From positions 104,057,319 to 104,121,318 of the forward strand of contig CP136066.1 in the NCBI GenBank assembly GCA_032622095.1: a stretch of DNA of 64,000 bases. Reading direction: 5' to 3'. The notes below the pieces were generated by a model. The model searched no databases and was not told the DNA's origin. It saw only the letters and a program-made list of their open reading frames with translations. The position numbers and the translations under genes were made by a program. Positions within the stretch are counted from its first letter, which is position 1. Each line of letters starts with the position of its first letter. Below are positions 36,716-46,650 of this stretch, piece after piece. This DNA is from Siphonodentalium dalli. Taxonomy: Eukaryota; Mollusca; Scaphopoda; Gadilida; Siphonodentaliidae.

Positions 36716-37769
36716 ACTCTAGATTTCAAATATAGAGTCGACGTTCACCCAGACTGGGCAAATCTCTGAGGATTTAATAGCATCAGCAGAAGTGGGTCTA
36801 CCTGGTTTTACTCCTCTCAGCCACGATTACGTGCCTATGATGATATCTGGCTTGATGTAGTTTATTGCAGCTGAGAACTCTGATCAGTTTTGTTGTACGC
36901 TTCTACAGTTTGTTGTCATTATCCTCTTATTGTGTTTATCGGGGAGTTCATATGTTTGATTGGACGAGCTTGTGCGTTCACTCGAAGATATTTGAATTCC
37001 TTTCCTCGTAGCTGTAGCGGTGGGCGTCTGATGTGGTGATGAAACAGGTGGGCTGCTGGTTCTCGGCGGGTTAAAAATTGAGTTGTTTAGGCTATTGAGG
37101 CTTATATTCATTGAGTCGGGGTAAAAATAGTCGCTTGATGTTTCCAGTTCATAACTCCTGTTGTCGCATATGCAGCAGTACCATTGTTTACTTGAGTTGG
37201 CCAGTTTTTTCGTATTCTGCTGTTGACATCTCCATGCAGGATTTATGGTACCAAATATCGCACTCTTCACAACAAACGCCTCCTCTTATCCAAGTGACAT
37301 CATCTTGGCAGAAGCCGCATGCATAGATGCTGGCTATTCTTTTCCTCGGACTGGGATTCAGTGAGACATCACCCCCAAGTATGATCATTAATATTAGTGC
37401 TGATCTTAGTCTTCGGCTGGCGTGCATAGGCTTGGTGTTCAAAGTTGATGGTCTGATCCGAAGGCCTTTCATGATCAATGTGTAGATTGGTATGGCCCGG
37501 TTGATTATCAGTAGGAAACTGTCTCCTTTGCTGTGGCAATGGTTCAGCGTCACTCGAGACAGCATCATTAAGAGCATGAGGGTTACACTTGAGTTTATTA
37601 TTTGTTTTGTGCTGTGACATCTCCTCTTGGCAGCCTGTACTATGTTAGGTGTTTTACCAGAACCTTTGAGAGCGTGGAAGCGCCCACATTCCCTAGGCAC
37701 CTCAGCATAGCGTGGAAGCGCCCACACTTTCTGGGGTGGATGTGGGATAGAGCTCTTGTCAACCCACAT
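36716..37769 (-). pseudogene. CR1-like ORF2 start: 2A-like motif, PHD finger, truncated endonuclease
   Basis: The minus-strand frame 37769-37188 leads through hydrophobic 'LRSALILMIIL' to GGDVSLNPSP, a degenerate 2A-like motif. A PHD finger follows: CGFCQDDVTWIRGG, CCEECDIWYHKSC. A frameshift near 37190-37270 moves the last zinc ligands (WYCCICD) into the frame of 36884-37270. After a Ser/Thr/Pro linker the endonuclease begins (MTTNCRSVQQN) and continues in another frame as 'SAAINYIKPDIIIGT', then a stop where E-S-W-L is expected. PHD plus 2A-like plus APE endonuclease is the known layout of marine invertebrate CR1 elements. RT is missing. Confidence 0.75.
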
Positions 37770-38690
37770 CTCTGTAAAGCACCTACCAGCAGTCAGCTCT
37801 TGTCTGATTTCTTATTTTCCTCAGCCAAACTTTACTCAATGTCGTGTTTGGGTGGATTCCATCTTTGTATAGTCCAAACGAGTACGCTGGGTGATGTTTT
37901 TGTTTCTTTGCAACCTTGGGATTTTTGCTTAGGTCGACAGAGAATTTCAGCGAATGTCTGTGATGGAGGTCGTTTATTTATCGCCCTCTGTTGTTTAATT
38001 CCAAACAGTTTGTGCAAATTTTAAGTCTTCACTGTTGTATGGTGGTATTATAGGTATTACCGGATACCGTCTTCGGTTCTTCCGGTGCCTACTAATATGC
38101 TTCTGGAGCACCTCTTTATTGAACTCTTGTATGGAGTAGGTTGGTATTCCAATACAGTAGCCCTGCACGATTTTTCTCCGAGTACTATCCTCACTATGCT
38201 GCTCAAGTCCTGGAGCAGGGTGCTAAATGGGTCCGTAGACAGGTGGATGTATCCGTGATCGTCTCTAGATGTCAGATCACATCCGTGATCGTCTCTAGAT
38301 GTCAGATCACAAGTTCCAAGCCATATGTATAGATGAATATGGTCTTTGATAACATCACGGATCTTCTGCTTTATGTTACATCGCAGCCAGTTTGCTCTTT
38401 GGTGGGTCTTTGCTCCACTTTTATACCACCATTTTATGTAGGCTTCAACTTTGTCTGTTGAAACTTGATCTTCTAAATACCTGACTTTGCTGTCACTAAG
38501 TACGACCGGGTGCGTCTTGCTTTCTTTGCAGGTTTCTTCTGTGGATGATCTTTTATGTACTTCTTCAGCTTAGCTTGAGACATTTGATTTAGTAGCTCTA
38601 CTCTAGACCTAGTGCAGTTAGTTTGCAAGATAGCTTGCGGTGGTCTAGCCTGGTGGCTAGCAACTCATTGAGACAGTGTTTGTACAGTGG
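37770..38690 (-). pseudogene. SGNH-hydrolase-like ORF1 of the CR1-like element
   Basis: Descending from 38690, the conserved pieces are 'LLNQMSQAKLKKYIKDHPQK', then 'VVLSDSKVRYLEDQV' (GDSL-like block with the nucleophile Ser position), 'IKWWYKSGAKTHQRANWLR' and 'HLYIWLGTCDLTSRD' (GTCDLT block). The 3' end is 'YSFGLYKDGIHPN...VWLRKIRNQ', ending ADCW at a stop. DGIHP is the catalytic Asp/His block of the SGNH fold. Four or more frame changes. A 30-bp in-frame tandem duplication (38249-38311) repeats the ten residues of CDLTSRDDHG. It lies directly upstream of the 2A-like/PHD part, the expected order for ORF1 then ORF2. Confidence 0.7.
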
Positions 38691-39374
38691 TAACAAAAGA
38701 ATATCACAAAGTCAAGGCTCATTTTGATTATATATATGTATCTATGTATCACTGGTATATACTACAGTTCAACTTTACTCAGCCAAATTTGAGTCACACT
38801 TGACAGCGATTTTAAACAAGAGTTTCGGAATTGACAAGAATAGTCAAACACAACATTGTCAATAAATGGATGAATATGTATGAAATTAGCCCTGTTCCAT
38901 AGCGATGTTGAAGTTCGTGATACAAGGTCTAATATTTTCACAATGAAAGTTGTATATTATTCGTTATAACACAATTTTAGATGATTTTCGATTCGTTTTC
39001 GAAGAGAAGCTGAATTTAGCGGCCATATTTCGCGCATGCGCAGTCCTTTACATGTACTTTCAGAAATCACAAAACACCACACCGTTATATCCCATCAATA
39101 TTATTGTCTCGATATCATTTGACCAAATTTCTTGGCATGAAACCGTGACAAACACGTCGTGAAATACACATCTCAATGAGTAAACAATTTTCCATTGTTT
39201 CAATTCAACTTCAAGTTCGCGGCAAAATCAAAACCGCAAGTTGTAAGTGTAAACATCTGAAAAAGACATCAGAAACATGCAAAACATAATTGTTGTCCAT
39301 ATTTATTTCTATTCGAGGTGGCAACTTTTAATCTTTATCAGAATTTGTAACGATAAGAGCGATGCTAATTGAGG
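38691..39374. other. Unassigned spacer
   Basis: No gene recognised. A 70-codon plus frame at 38950-39162 has no motif. Confidence 0.45.
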
Positions 39375-39850
39375 GACTATATTTTATCCAGTGCATTAAA
39401 TTTAAAACAAAAAGTCGTGAATTGGCTGAGTGTTTTCTATGGCTGCATATGGACTCTAAAACGGCTAAACCTATTTCGACGAAACTTGGTACGGACACGT
39501 AGTATCACCCGAGGACCAACATAGGCCCATCCATCTGTTCGTGCGGCCTGACCTTCACCTTCAAAACTCATATCTCCGGATCCACTGAGCCGCAGTGCTA
39601 AATTGCCTTACAAATAACGCTCTTTATATTTCCCATATTCGGGTTGGTTAACCTAATAACGCTCTTTATCTGTATATGAGGCTGGCGAAGGTTTTGTTGT
39701 TCGACGCAACGCTTCGACTTCAGACATTCTTTTTGTTAATTCAGACTGTTGACTGTTTTATAGTTTGTGAATTCAGACTGTTGACTGTTTTATAGTTTAC
39801 AATGAGCATTTATTTTCCACACCTCGCTTAGTGCGAAGTCCTGTATAGTT

Positions 39851-39940
39851 ATGCTTCTCGGCCTTTTGGATAAGATCAAAGTGTAGTATACATGTATGTT
39901 CTTCTCAGATCAGCGCCTGATACGTCCCACAGGGGACTTC
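39851..39940 (+). ncRNA. U2 snRNA 5'-half pseudogene fragment
   Basis: 'gcttctcggccttttgg', 'taagatcaa', 'gtgtagtat' and 'ctgatacgtcc' occur in the order and spacing of the U2 snRNA 5' half, including the GTAGTA branch-point-recognition region. There are substitutions, an extra A, and an 8-bp insertion (acatgtat) after gtagtat. After 'ggggac' the match ends, so stem-loops III and IV and the Sm site are missing. It cannot be a working snRNA. It lies inside a Helitron-like repeat and may have been captured. Confidence 0.7.
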
Positions 39941-40017
39941 GAGGTTGGTTTGATGAAAATGGTGGACGGAAGAATAACCTTCTAAACATCATTGTCCACA
40001 TGCCGAAATTTTGGTTA

Positions 40018-40344
40018 AAGCCGTGTAACAGACGTTTGGTTTATTTACATTGAAATTGCTTAACTCGATTCTTTTGAAGTTTTGTGTATATGAGGCCTTC
40101 AACCTCTATCTCGGGACGGGTATTTTGATGCGCTGATCAATTTCGTCACACTTATTTATTTTATAAAAAAAAAAATCCATGATTGTCTCCATTTAGCAGA
40201 GATGACTTCCTGAATGGTCGATATTAAAGCCGTGTAACAGACGTTTGGTTTATTTACATTGAAATTGCTTAACTCGATTCTTTTGAAGCTTGATACCTCT
40301 ATCTCGGGACGGGTAGTTTGATGCGCTGATCAATTTCGTAACAC
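40018..40344. repeat. Near-tandem duplication, 209-bp spacing
   Basis: 40018-40146 and 40227-40344 share 'aagccgtgtaacagacgttt', 'gaaattgcttaactcgattc' and 'gatgcgctgatcaatttcgt' almost identically. The second lacks a short stretch after 'ttttgaag'. High identity indicates a recent event. Confidence 0.75.
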
Positions 40345-40472
40345 CGGATGCCCGTGCGGCGTGACCTTGACCTTTAAAATGACCTTAAAATGGCCGATTT
40401 CCACCATTTTCGGGGTGTTGGTGTAAAAAACAACACAACGACTCTACCCCGTAAGGACGGGTACCCAGCTAG

Positions 40473-40851
40473 TCTAATATATATTTTGAGACTTCTGTCT
40501 GTTTGTATGTTTGTGTGTTAGCTATGGCCGGGAAAACTGCCCGACGGATTTTGACGAAATTTGATACCTAGGGTAATTTTGTCCAGGGAGTGTTTTGGAC
40601 GGGCCAAATCGTGACCCCGACCTGACCTTGACCTTCAAAAAGTTCAATTCAAGGTCAAATCGGGTAAAACGGGACGGATTTCGACGAAATTGATACCTAG
40701 AGATACTTTTGTCCGGAGAGTGTTTTGGACGGGTCAAATCATTACCCCGACCTGACATTGACCTTCAAAATTGTCAATTAAAGGTCAATTCGCGCATTTC
40801 GCCGGAAAGCAGAGGGGAAACAGCCCGAACGAAGTCGGGTCCACCAGCTAG
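40473..40851. mobile_element. Helitron-like repeat 2, head-to-tail with repeat 1
   Basis: Begins TCTAATATATA immediately after the CTAG of repeat 1 and ends with hairpin cccga-acgaa-gtcggg, then CTAG at 40848-40851. Internally it is a partial tandem: 'gtgttttggacggg', 'cctgaccttgaccttcaaaa' and 'aaggtcaa' each occur twice about 130 bp apart. Both strands give ORFs that only mirror the repeat. Confidence 0.65.
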
Positions 40852-41253
40852 TCTATTATATATTAGGGAACTTCTGTCTGTCTGTGTTTATATGTATATA
40901 TGTATGTATGTGTCTTATAGACTCAAAAACTGCCCGACCGATCCGACTCGAATTCGGTATGCAGGCCTACTTTGATCCCGGGAACAATATGGGCTGGTCA
41001 AATTTCACGTGCGACCATGTCCTTGACCTTGACCTCTGGACCTTGACCGATCCGACTCAAATTTTTTATGTAGGTCTACTTTGATCCCGGGAACAATACG
41101 GGCGGCTCCAATTTCAAGTACGACCGTGCCATTGACCTTGACCTCGCTCATATACGCTCATATCGTCATGTTTCTGGACCGATGCTGTATATTCTGCCCA
41201 TGCAGACGGAGGCGATCACAAATAAATCCCAAAATGGGCCTGACATCAGCTAG
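40852..41253. mobile_element. Helitron-like repeat 3, head-to-tail with repeat 2
   Basis: Starts TCTATTATATATTAGGG right after the preceding CTAG and has the shared 5' phrase 'cttctgtctgtctg'. Its twofold internal unit contains 'gaccgatccgactc' and 'tactttgatcccgggaac'. It ends with stem ccca/tggg, then CTAG (41250-41253). No coding capacity. Confidence 0.6.
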
Positions 41254-42004
41254 TAATAATAATAAAAAATAAATAAAAGATATGTACATATTGACACGTG
41301 GAAGATCAACCTTGTGTGTATCGGTGCTACAATTTGTAGCTAGATCTCGTTCAAATATCGAAGATTTAATTGTTTGTCAAGTGTGCATTACATGCTGTGG
41401 GTAAATGCGTTGGCATTGAAGGAAACATCCATTATCTCTATACATGCACTCTTAGGTACATTGATATCGAACAGTGTTCGAAACACATAAGCACACCACA
41501 TAAACCCACCCTTGCAACCGAACAACAATATACGGGGGAGGACACATGTAACTATACCATGCATTTCACGTTTCATAGCAGTTGTGCAGAATTTGCATTG
41601 AACTAATGACTACTGATCGCCGTACCGTCTCTGAAATGAGCGGGAAATGATAGGCATATATATACTCCATGAATATATGGGGTTGATTTCTGAGAATGAT
41701 TAACACTCGTCTTTATGGAGTATTCCGACTTGTGGGTGGCGGTTTTAGTTTTTAGTTAGCGATATTTTGTAAAACGAGTAATGTAGTTGTGAAAATCCAA
41801 GATTTAAACTGACAAAAGAAATTATATTTGTTTTGCTTTAGTATTTTGCACCCAATTGGGTCCTATGTGATGCTCTGAGCGAAAGAAAAGTCGTGCGCGG
41901 GTTTCGAGATGCGACATGCACGTGCAAGCAATAGTTAGTTCTTTGTAACAGTAAGGTTAGAAACCACCGGCGTTGGTTTGTCCCCGGAGACTTTTTCTAA
42001 AATA
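41254..42004. other. Unassigned spacer
   Basis: Overlapping 62- and 78-codon frames on opposite strands (41370-41606) show no family motif. Nothing else recognised. Confidence 0.45.
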
Positions 42005-42408
42005 CAGTACCAGTCAGAAGAAGTGGTATATTAAGGCATTATTGAGCGCAGAATATCGCAATATTAAGCACACATTGTCGCAATATTGAGCGCAACAAAA
42101 TTCCACACAGACCCAATAGTGTTGTATTTATATTTGATAAATACTGTGCATATAGTGTACATATTGTATTTACAACTATAATTATATACAAATCTAAAAC
42201 ATTGTCTTTATTTATGCCAAACGTGTTGTTTCAAAATTTTAAGTTGCAATATTAAGCGCGCGATATCGCAATATTAAGCACGAAATATTGCGATATTAAG
42301 CGAAAAATATTGCAATAATATCGCAAGCGGCGCGCTTATAAGCGTTTCCACTTTTTATTATTGCGATATTGGGCGCGCTTAATATACCACTTCTTTTGAC
42401 CGGTACTG
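42005..42408. mobile_element. 404-bp Tc1/mariner-like MITE with iterated 'gcaatattaagc' motif
   Basis: TIRs cagtaccagtcagaagaagt (left) and acttcttttgaccggtactg (right) continue through 'ggtatattaag'. TA precedes the left end (42003-42004), while the right flank has tg/ta nearby, so the duplication is not clean. Inside, 'cgcaatattaagc/gagcgc' variants recur at least seven times in both orientations near both ends. CAGT termini fit Tc1/mariner. No transposase. Confidence 0.7.
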
Positions 42409-42540
42409 TGTACATGACGGGGCTGTTTTGCCATGTGTATAGCGTAAATTCTACCAATCCATTCGTTGGAGAGTACTCCAACCGAGTTCACATAATAGTT
42501 TGACTGTATGTACATATCGAGGGAGGCCGCTAACAATTCG

Positions 42541-45500
42541 AGTTTAGTTTAAACATATTTTATTGTATCATTTATGTACAAATGGGATTGGGGCACAAGT
42601 TATACAACTTAGATAGCCCCTCTCCCCATATAATTACACACGTTATTATAACAACAAGATGGTATATACATATGTTTAAATTGTTTTTTTGTGTGTGTGT
42701 TACCAGATCCGGGTTCAAATATGTGAGTTCATTTAGTTTGATTACTGGTTGTTGACATAGAGAAGATGTGTTTGTCAGTTTTAATGTTTTAATGTTATCT
42801 TTTGGCTCTGCATGGGGTACTAAGACGATGGCGTTCGTGCGTGACGTTGACCCAGGGGTGGTGAATGTGTTAATTGGTAAAGCGGTTAGTAGCGACTATA
42901 TATTTTTGAACTTCTGCAAATATTAATTTGTTTTTGTTATTACTAATGTTTGTTAGACCTTTAAGGAAGCCGGTGGTATTATATACAGTGATACCCTTTG
43001 TTCTAAGCCTATTAAAGAACAGTACGCGTTGTGTCTGGTATAAGGGGCATAAGAAAAAGTAATGGTGGGCGTCTTCGATTTCGTTTCCACAATCACAGAA
43101 TGGGCTAAGAGCTATGTGGTTTTCAAATTTGTCATGATTTAGGTCGCTGCATTTGTTTCTCAATTTGGTATGTATTATATTGTTTTTTCGGGAACCGGTA
43201 TAATAGTAATTTGGGGGTTTGGGTATGTCGTATATAGTTTTGAGGAATATCTTGAATTCATGTAGGCTTTCAGCTTTGGTTACAATGTCGGGGAGTTTGT
43301 TCCAAGTTAGGCACATTTTTGGCATGAACGATTTTCTGAAATGTTCTGTTTCACAATAATATGTGTAGAAGTCGCCAGGTCTTCTGAATGAATAACCCGA
43401 TACCTCGCCGGCTCGCGGTGGTAGGAGTATGGTTAGATAACTAGGTGCGTCAGCATTTATTATTTTGTAAAGCGTTTGTAATTTGTGAAATTCGCGTCTT
43501 ATTTGCAGTGTGGGCCAGCCAACTTCAAGCATTAAATCTTTAATGGGGGCAGAACGCGTTAAACCACTGACAATTCTTGCTGCATCTTTTTGAAGGCGAT
43601 CGAGTTTTTCAGTCTGTTGCTGTGGCGCACAGTCCCAGACAATATCGACGTAGTCCATTAAGGGGAGTATATAAGTTAGATAAATACATTCAAGTGTCTT
43701 TCGGTCAAGCTTATATTTTAGTTTTCTGAGTTGGGATAATCTTGCAGAAACCTTTTTCGCTACGTTATCCAGATATTTGTTCCATTTGAGATTATTTTGG
43801 AGTTCCAGACCAAGATGCGTGTGCGAATCTACAAAGGAAACATCGTTTCCCTGGAATTTCAAGTTGAGATGGGGATTTCCGGATACTAGGGAGTAAGATA
43901 GCGCTACAGTTTTTTGAGGATTGAAGGACACTAGCCATTTTTGAGCCCATTCGTCAATGTTATTCAAGTCGTTATTTAGATCACTTGTTAGGATATCCAT
44001 ATCGTAATGAGAAGCAGACAAGCATGTATCGTCTGCGAACATTCGCGTATCGGACTGGGTGACGTCAGGTAGGTCGTTTATATAGACCAGAAACAGGAAG
44101 GGGCCAAATATAGATCCTTGGGGCACCCCAGCTGGGATACGTTTCAAGTCAGAATATGTATCATTTACAAGGACTCTTTGCTTTCTGTTATGTAAATAAT
44201 CCTCCAGCCAGGCCAGAAGTCGTCCCCTAATTCCATAGTGACTCAACTTATACACCAGCCCCCGGTGCCAGACTCTCTCAAATGCCTTTGAGATATCACA
44301 AAATACAGAACAAGTATATAAGCCTTTGTCGAGAGTCTGGCACAGGTTGTGGTATAAATCGATGAGTTGGTATGAGGTACTGCGTCCTGGTAGAAAACCA
44401 GATTGGTGGTGGTATAAGAGTTTGTTATCAAAAAAGAAAGTATTTAGATCGTTTAAAACTAAATTTTCAAATATTTTGGCCAGGCAAGGTAGTAGGGATA
44501 TAGGTCTATAATTTTTACTATCAGAGGGGTCGTCTTTTTTAAAGATTGGTGTTACGTTAGCAATTTTCCAATCAGTTGGGAATTTAGATTGTTTTAGTGA
44601 AAGCTTAAATAAGATCCGTAAAGGCGATGCAATGGTTTCGGCAGTGTTTATTAGCATTCGCGCACTTATTCCATCATGGCCATGGGCTTTATTCAATTTG
44701 AGGGTTTTGATACTTCTTATGATGTTTTCTCTTGATACTTCAATTTCTGTTATCGTGTTTGAGCAGCGAAGTTTAAATAACGGGGGGTTGCTGTCTTCTC
44801 TCGCTAATGTTGCGTTTGATATGAAACTCTCGTTTAGAATGTTCGCTTTCTCGAAATCATCAAATGCATAAGTATCGGCATGGGTACTATTTCTTACAGG
44901 TTGATTATATATTGGCGGGATAGTCGCTGTTTTTTTCTTATTAAATAAATAATTCATAAGATGCCAAAAGTCTCTGGGAGTTGGCGATTCTCTAACTTTC
45001 TCTTCGATTTTTTCGTCAAAATTTGCTTTAGCATATTTTTTCATATTATTTACGCGATTTCGTGTCTTTTTATATCTTTCCCAGTGGTATAGGGTATTAT
45101 TTTTTATGGCCTTGGATCTCAGCCTATCACGTTTCCGTATTTCTCTACGTATTTCTGAAGTGAACCATAATTTGTCTTTAGGTCTGATTACAACAGTAGA
45201 TTTCGGAATTGAATCGTTCATTACTTCTAGAAATTTGTCATTGAATGATCTAACTGCTTGGTCGATGTTTGTCGCTGCAGTTGGCTGGAGGATATGTTCC
45301 CAGTCTATGCTATTTAATATATTATTGGCCTTTTCGAAGTCAGCCCGTTTATAATTCCAAATAGTACGATGGAATGAGGTTGCTGGGGAATAATCTGATG
45401 ATATAGTGGCATAAACTGCAAGATGGTCTGAAACTCCAAGATTTAATGTATCGGCATCCAGTACCCTCAAAGAATCACTAACTATCAGTGGGTCAAGAAG

Positions 45501-46235
45501 AGTTTGGGATGTTCCCGCTATTCGCGTAGGTTTTTCAATCACATCACGCAGTCCGTAGTAATCGATTATGCCCTTTAGTTTTGACAATGGGTTAAGGAGA
45601 TTTGAGTTGAAATCGCCAGTGATTATTAGTTTATGGTTTGCATCAAGCACGTCATTTATCAAAGTATCTAAGTTGTCCCAGTAGTTTTGATCACTCTCGC
45701 GTTCGGACCTATAGGAAACAATCAGAAGGAATTTGGTGAGTTTTGATGTAATTTCAAAGCAGAGTACTGATGTGTCAAATTCAAATTCGGGTCGCCGGCT
45801 AAATATAATATGATTTGCAAACATTACACATATCCCTCCACCATGAGAGTCGCGATCGCTCCGCACAGGTTCGGAGAAGTCAAATAGTTTCAGTTTGTTA
45901 GAGCTATAAGATGCATCAAGATGAGTCTCGGAAAAACATAAAATATCGTAGTCGGAAATCAAGTGAGCAATGCTTTCTAATTTGTTTCTAATACTTCTAA
46001 TATTGTAGTGTAATATATTGAGTGTAGCTTTAGTATCATCTTGTGGGCCGGGGTGAACCTCAATATCGCCACCAATTACAAGGAGCAGAGCCATGAAATA
46101 TATAATAGTGTTGATTTTCATTCCCCAAAAAGCGCATTCGTGCCCACGTTTTATAATTAGTTTTATATTCAGTAATCTTTTATTTAGATCGAAGATACCA
46201 ATTGCAGCTCTATGTTGAATCAAAGAGTTAGGCAT
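42541..46235 (-). mobile_element. LINE with intact ORF and 3' UTR
   Basis: The unit comprises the intact frame 42870-46235 and a 3' UTR of about 330 bp. The end, on the minus strand, contains 'cttgtgccccaatccca', an AATAAA and the terminal 'atgtttaaactaaac'. Related tails occur at 60290-60395 (minus), 63720-63815 (plus) and 10797 (minus). The 5' boundary is unknown. A 78-codon frame (46228-46464) upstream may be part of the 5' region. Coexisting related fragments at 22430 and 49080 show that this lineage has been active repeatedly. Confidence 0.85.
42870..46235 (-). CDS. LINE polyprotein: 2A-like leader, APE endonuclease, reverse transcriptase
   Basis: 1121 codons with no break. Domains: a hydrophobic leader ending in the 2A-like GGDIEVHPGP (residues 55-64). 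The APE endonuclease begins at LNILHYNIRSI (about 72), with SETHLD (102-107), TGDFN (206-210) and GVSDH (267-271). The RT runs about 500-900: NYRPISLLP (575-583), motif A with Asp 647 (CDISKAFE), GVPQGS (703-708) and FADDT (733-737). A C-terminal C-x-C-G...HH...C zinc-like region lies at 1047-1063. All catalytic residues that I can check are present. In the 2A-like motif the usual Asn before PGP is His. The protein would nick target DNA and copy its own RNA into the genome. CR1/Jockey-type by motif style. Confidence 0.93.
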   Translation of the reverse strand: MPNSLIQHRAAIGIFDLNKRLLNIKLIIKRGHECAFWGMKINTIIYFMALLLVIGGDIEVHPGPQDDTKATLNILHYNIRSIRNKLESIAHLISDYDILCFSETHLDASYSSNKLKLFDFSEPVRSDRDSHGGGICVMFANHIIFSRRPEFEFDTSVLCFEITSKLTKFLLIVSYRSERESDQNYWDNLDTLINDVLDANHKLIITGDFNSNLLNPLSKLKGIIDYYGLRDVIEKPTRIAGTSQTLLDPLIVSDSLRVLDADTLNLGVSDHLAVYATISSDYSPATSFHRTIWNYKRADFEKANNILNSIDWEHILQPTAATNIDQAVRSFNDKFLEVMNDSIPKSTVVIRPKDKLWFTSEIRREIRKRDRLRSKAIKNNTLYHWERYKKTRNRVNNMKKYAKANFDEKIEEKVRESPTPRDFWHLMNYLFNKKKTATIPPIYNQPVRNSTHADTYAFDDFEKANILNESFISNATLAREDSNPPLFKLRCSNTITEIEVSRENIIRSIKTLKLNKAHGHDGISARMLINTAETIASPLRILFKLSLKQSKFPTDWKIANVTPIFKKDDPSDSKNYRPISLLPCLAKIFENLVLNDLNTFFFDNKLLYHHQSGFLPGRSTSYQLIDLYHNLCQTLDKGLYTCSVFCDISKAFERVWHRGLVYKLSHYGIRGRLLAWLEDYLHNRKQRVLVNDTYSDLKRIPAGVPQGSIFGPFLFLVYINDLPDVTQSDTRMFADDTCLSASHYDMDILTSDLNNDLNNIDEWAQKWLVSFNPQKTVALSYSLVSGNPHLNLKFQGNDVSFVDSHTHLGLELQNNLKWNKYLDNVAKKVSARLSQLRKLKYKLDRKTLECIYLTYILPLMDYVDIVWDCAPQQQTEKLDRLQKDAARIVSGLTRSAPIKDLMLEVGWPTLQIRREFHKLQTLYKIINADAPSYLTILLPPRAGEVSGYSFRRPGDFYTYYCETEHFRKSFMPKMCLTWNKLPDIVTKAESLHEFKIFLKTIYDIPKPPNYYYTGSRKNNIIHTKLRNKCSDLNHDKFENHIALSPFCDCGNEIEDAHHYFFLCPLYQTQRVLFFNRLRTKGITVYNTTGFLKGLTNISNNKNKLIFAEVQKYIVATNRFTN

Positions 46236-46650
46236 GAGATTTTAATCTGGATTTCCAATTGTATATTGAGCTGCATGTTGGTATCCACATCGTGAAAATC
46301 GATTTGACTGGTAGTGAACAAGGGTCTGGTAACACATTTCTTAACAACGGGTGACTGTGGAGGTTGAGATGGTATGAATGAAACCTGTTATATGTACGTA
46401 ACATGAAAAAAGCAGAGTGCAACATAATACATACATATACATATACAGAAATACATAATGTCATGATTATGGTGGGGTGGTTTCATACATACATGGGGTT
46501 GCGATATATGCTCCCTGCGGTCCTCAATCTGATATAACTTTTTGTTTTTGAATCGACCTTATAGTTTATTTAATTTTGATTCCAGTACTTATATATAGGG
46601 CCTTGGTGTTTCGGTAGTTTCGTGACTTTTTACTGTGAAGGTCTGCGTTA
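46236..46650. other. Possible 5' region of the LINE
   Basis: A minus frame (46228-46464, 78 codons) overlaps the LINE start by eight bases. It may be a leader or chance. Simple 'acatacata' runs lie near 46430-46440. No independent gene recognised. Confidence 0.35.

Larger units (their letters stand above)
39375..40472. mobile_element. Helitron-like repeat 1, composite
   Basis: The 3' end shows a hairpin cccgt-aagg-acggg and then CTAG (40469-40472). The body shares the family phrases 'ctatttcgacgaaacttggta' (about 39470) and 'cctgaccttgaccttc'-type blocks. The start is uncertain. The element contains a U2 snRNA fragment (39851), a 209-bp-spaced duplication (40018, 40227) and a 33-bp tandem pair (39735-39799), so it is composite. 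Hairpin plus CTRR and no TIR is the Helitron 3' signature. No Rep/helicase frame, so it would be non-autonomous. Confidence 0.55.

Noticed and set aside
37602-38024. 140-codon plus-strand ORF
   Set aside because: Shadow of the minus-strand CR1-like ORF1/ORF2 junction, where the conserved motifs lie.
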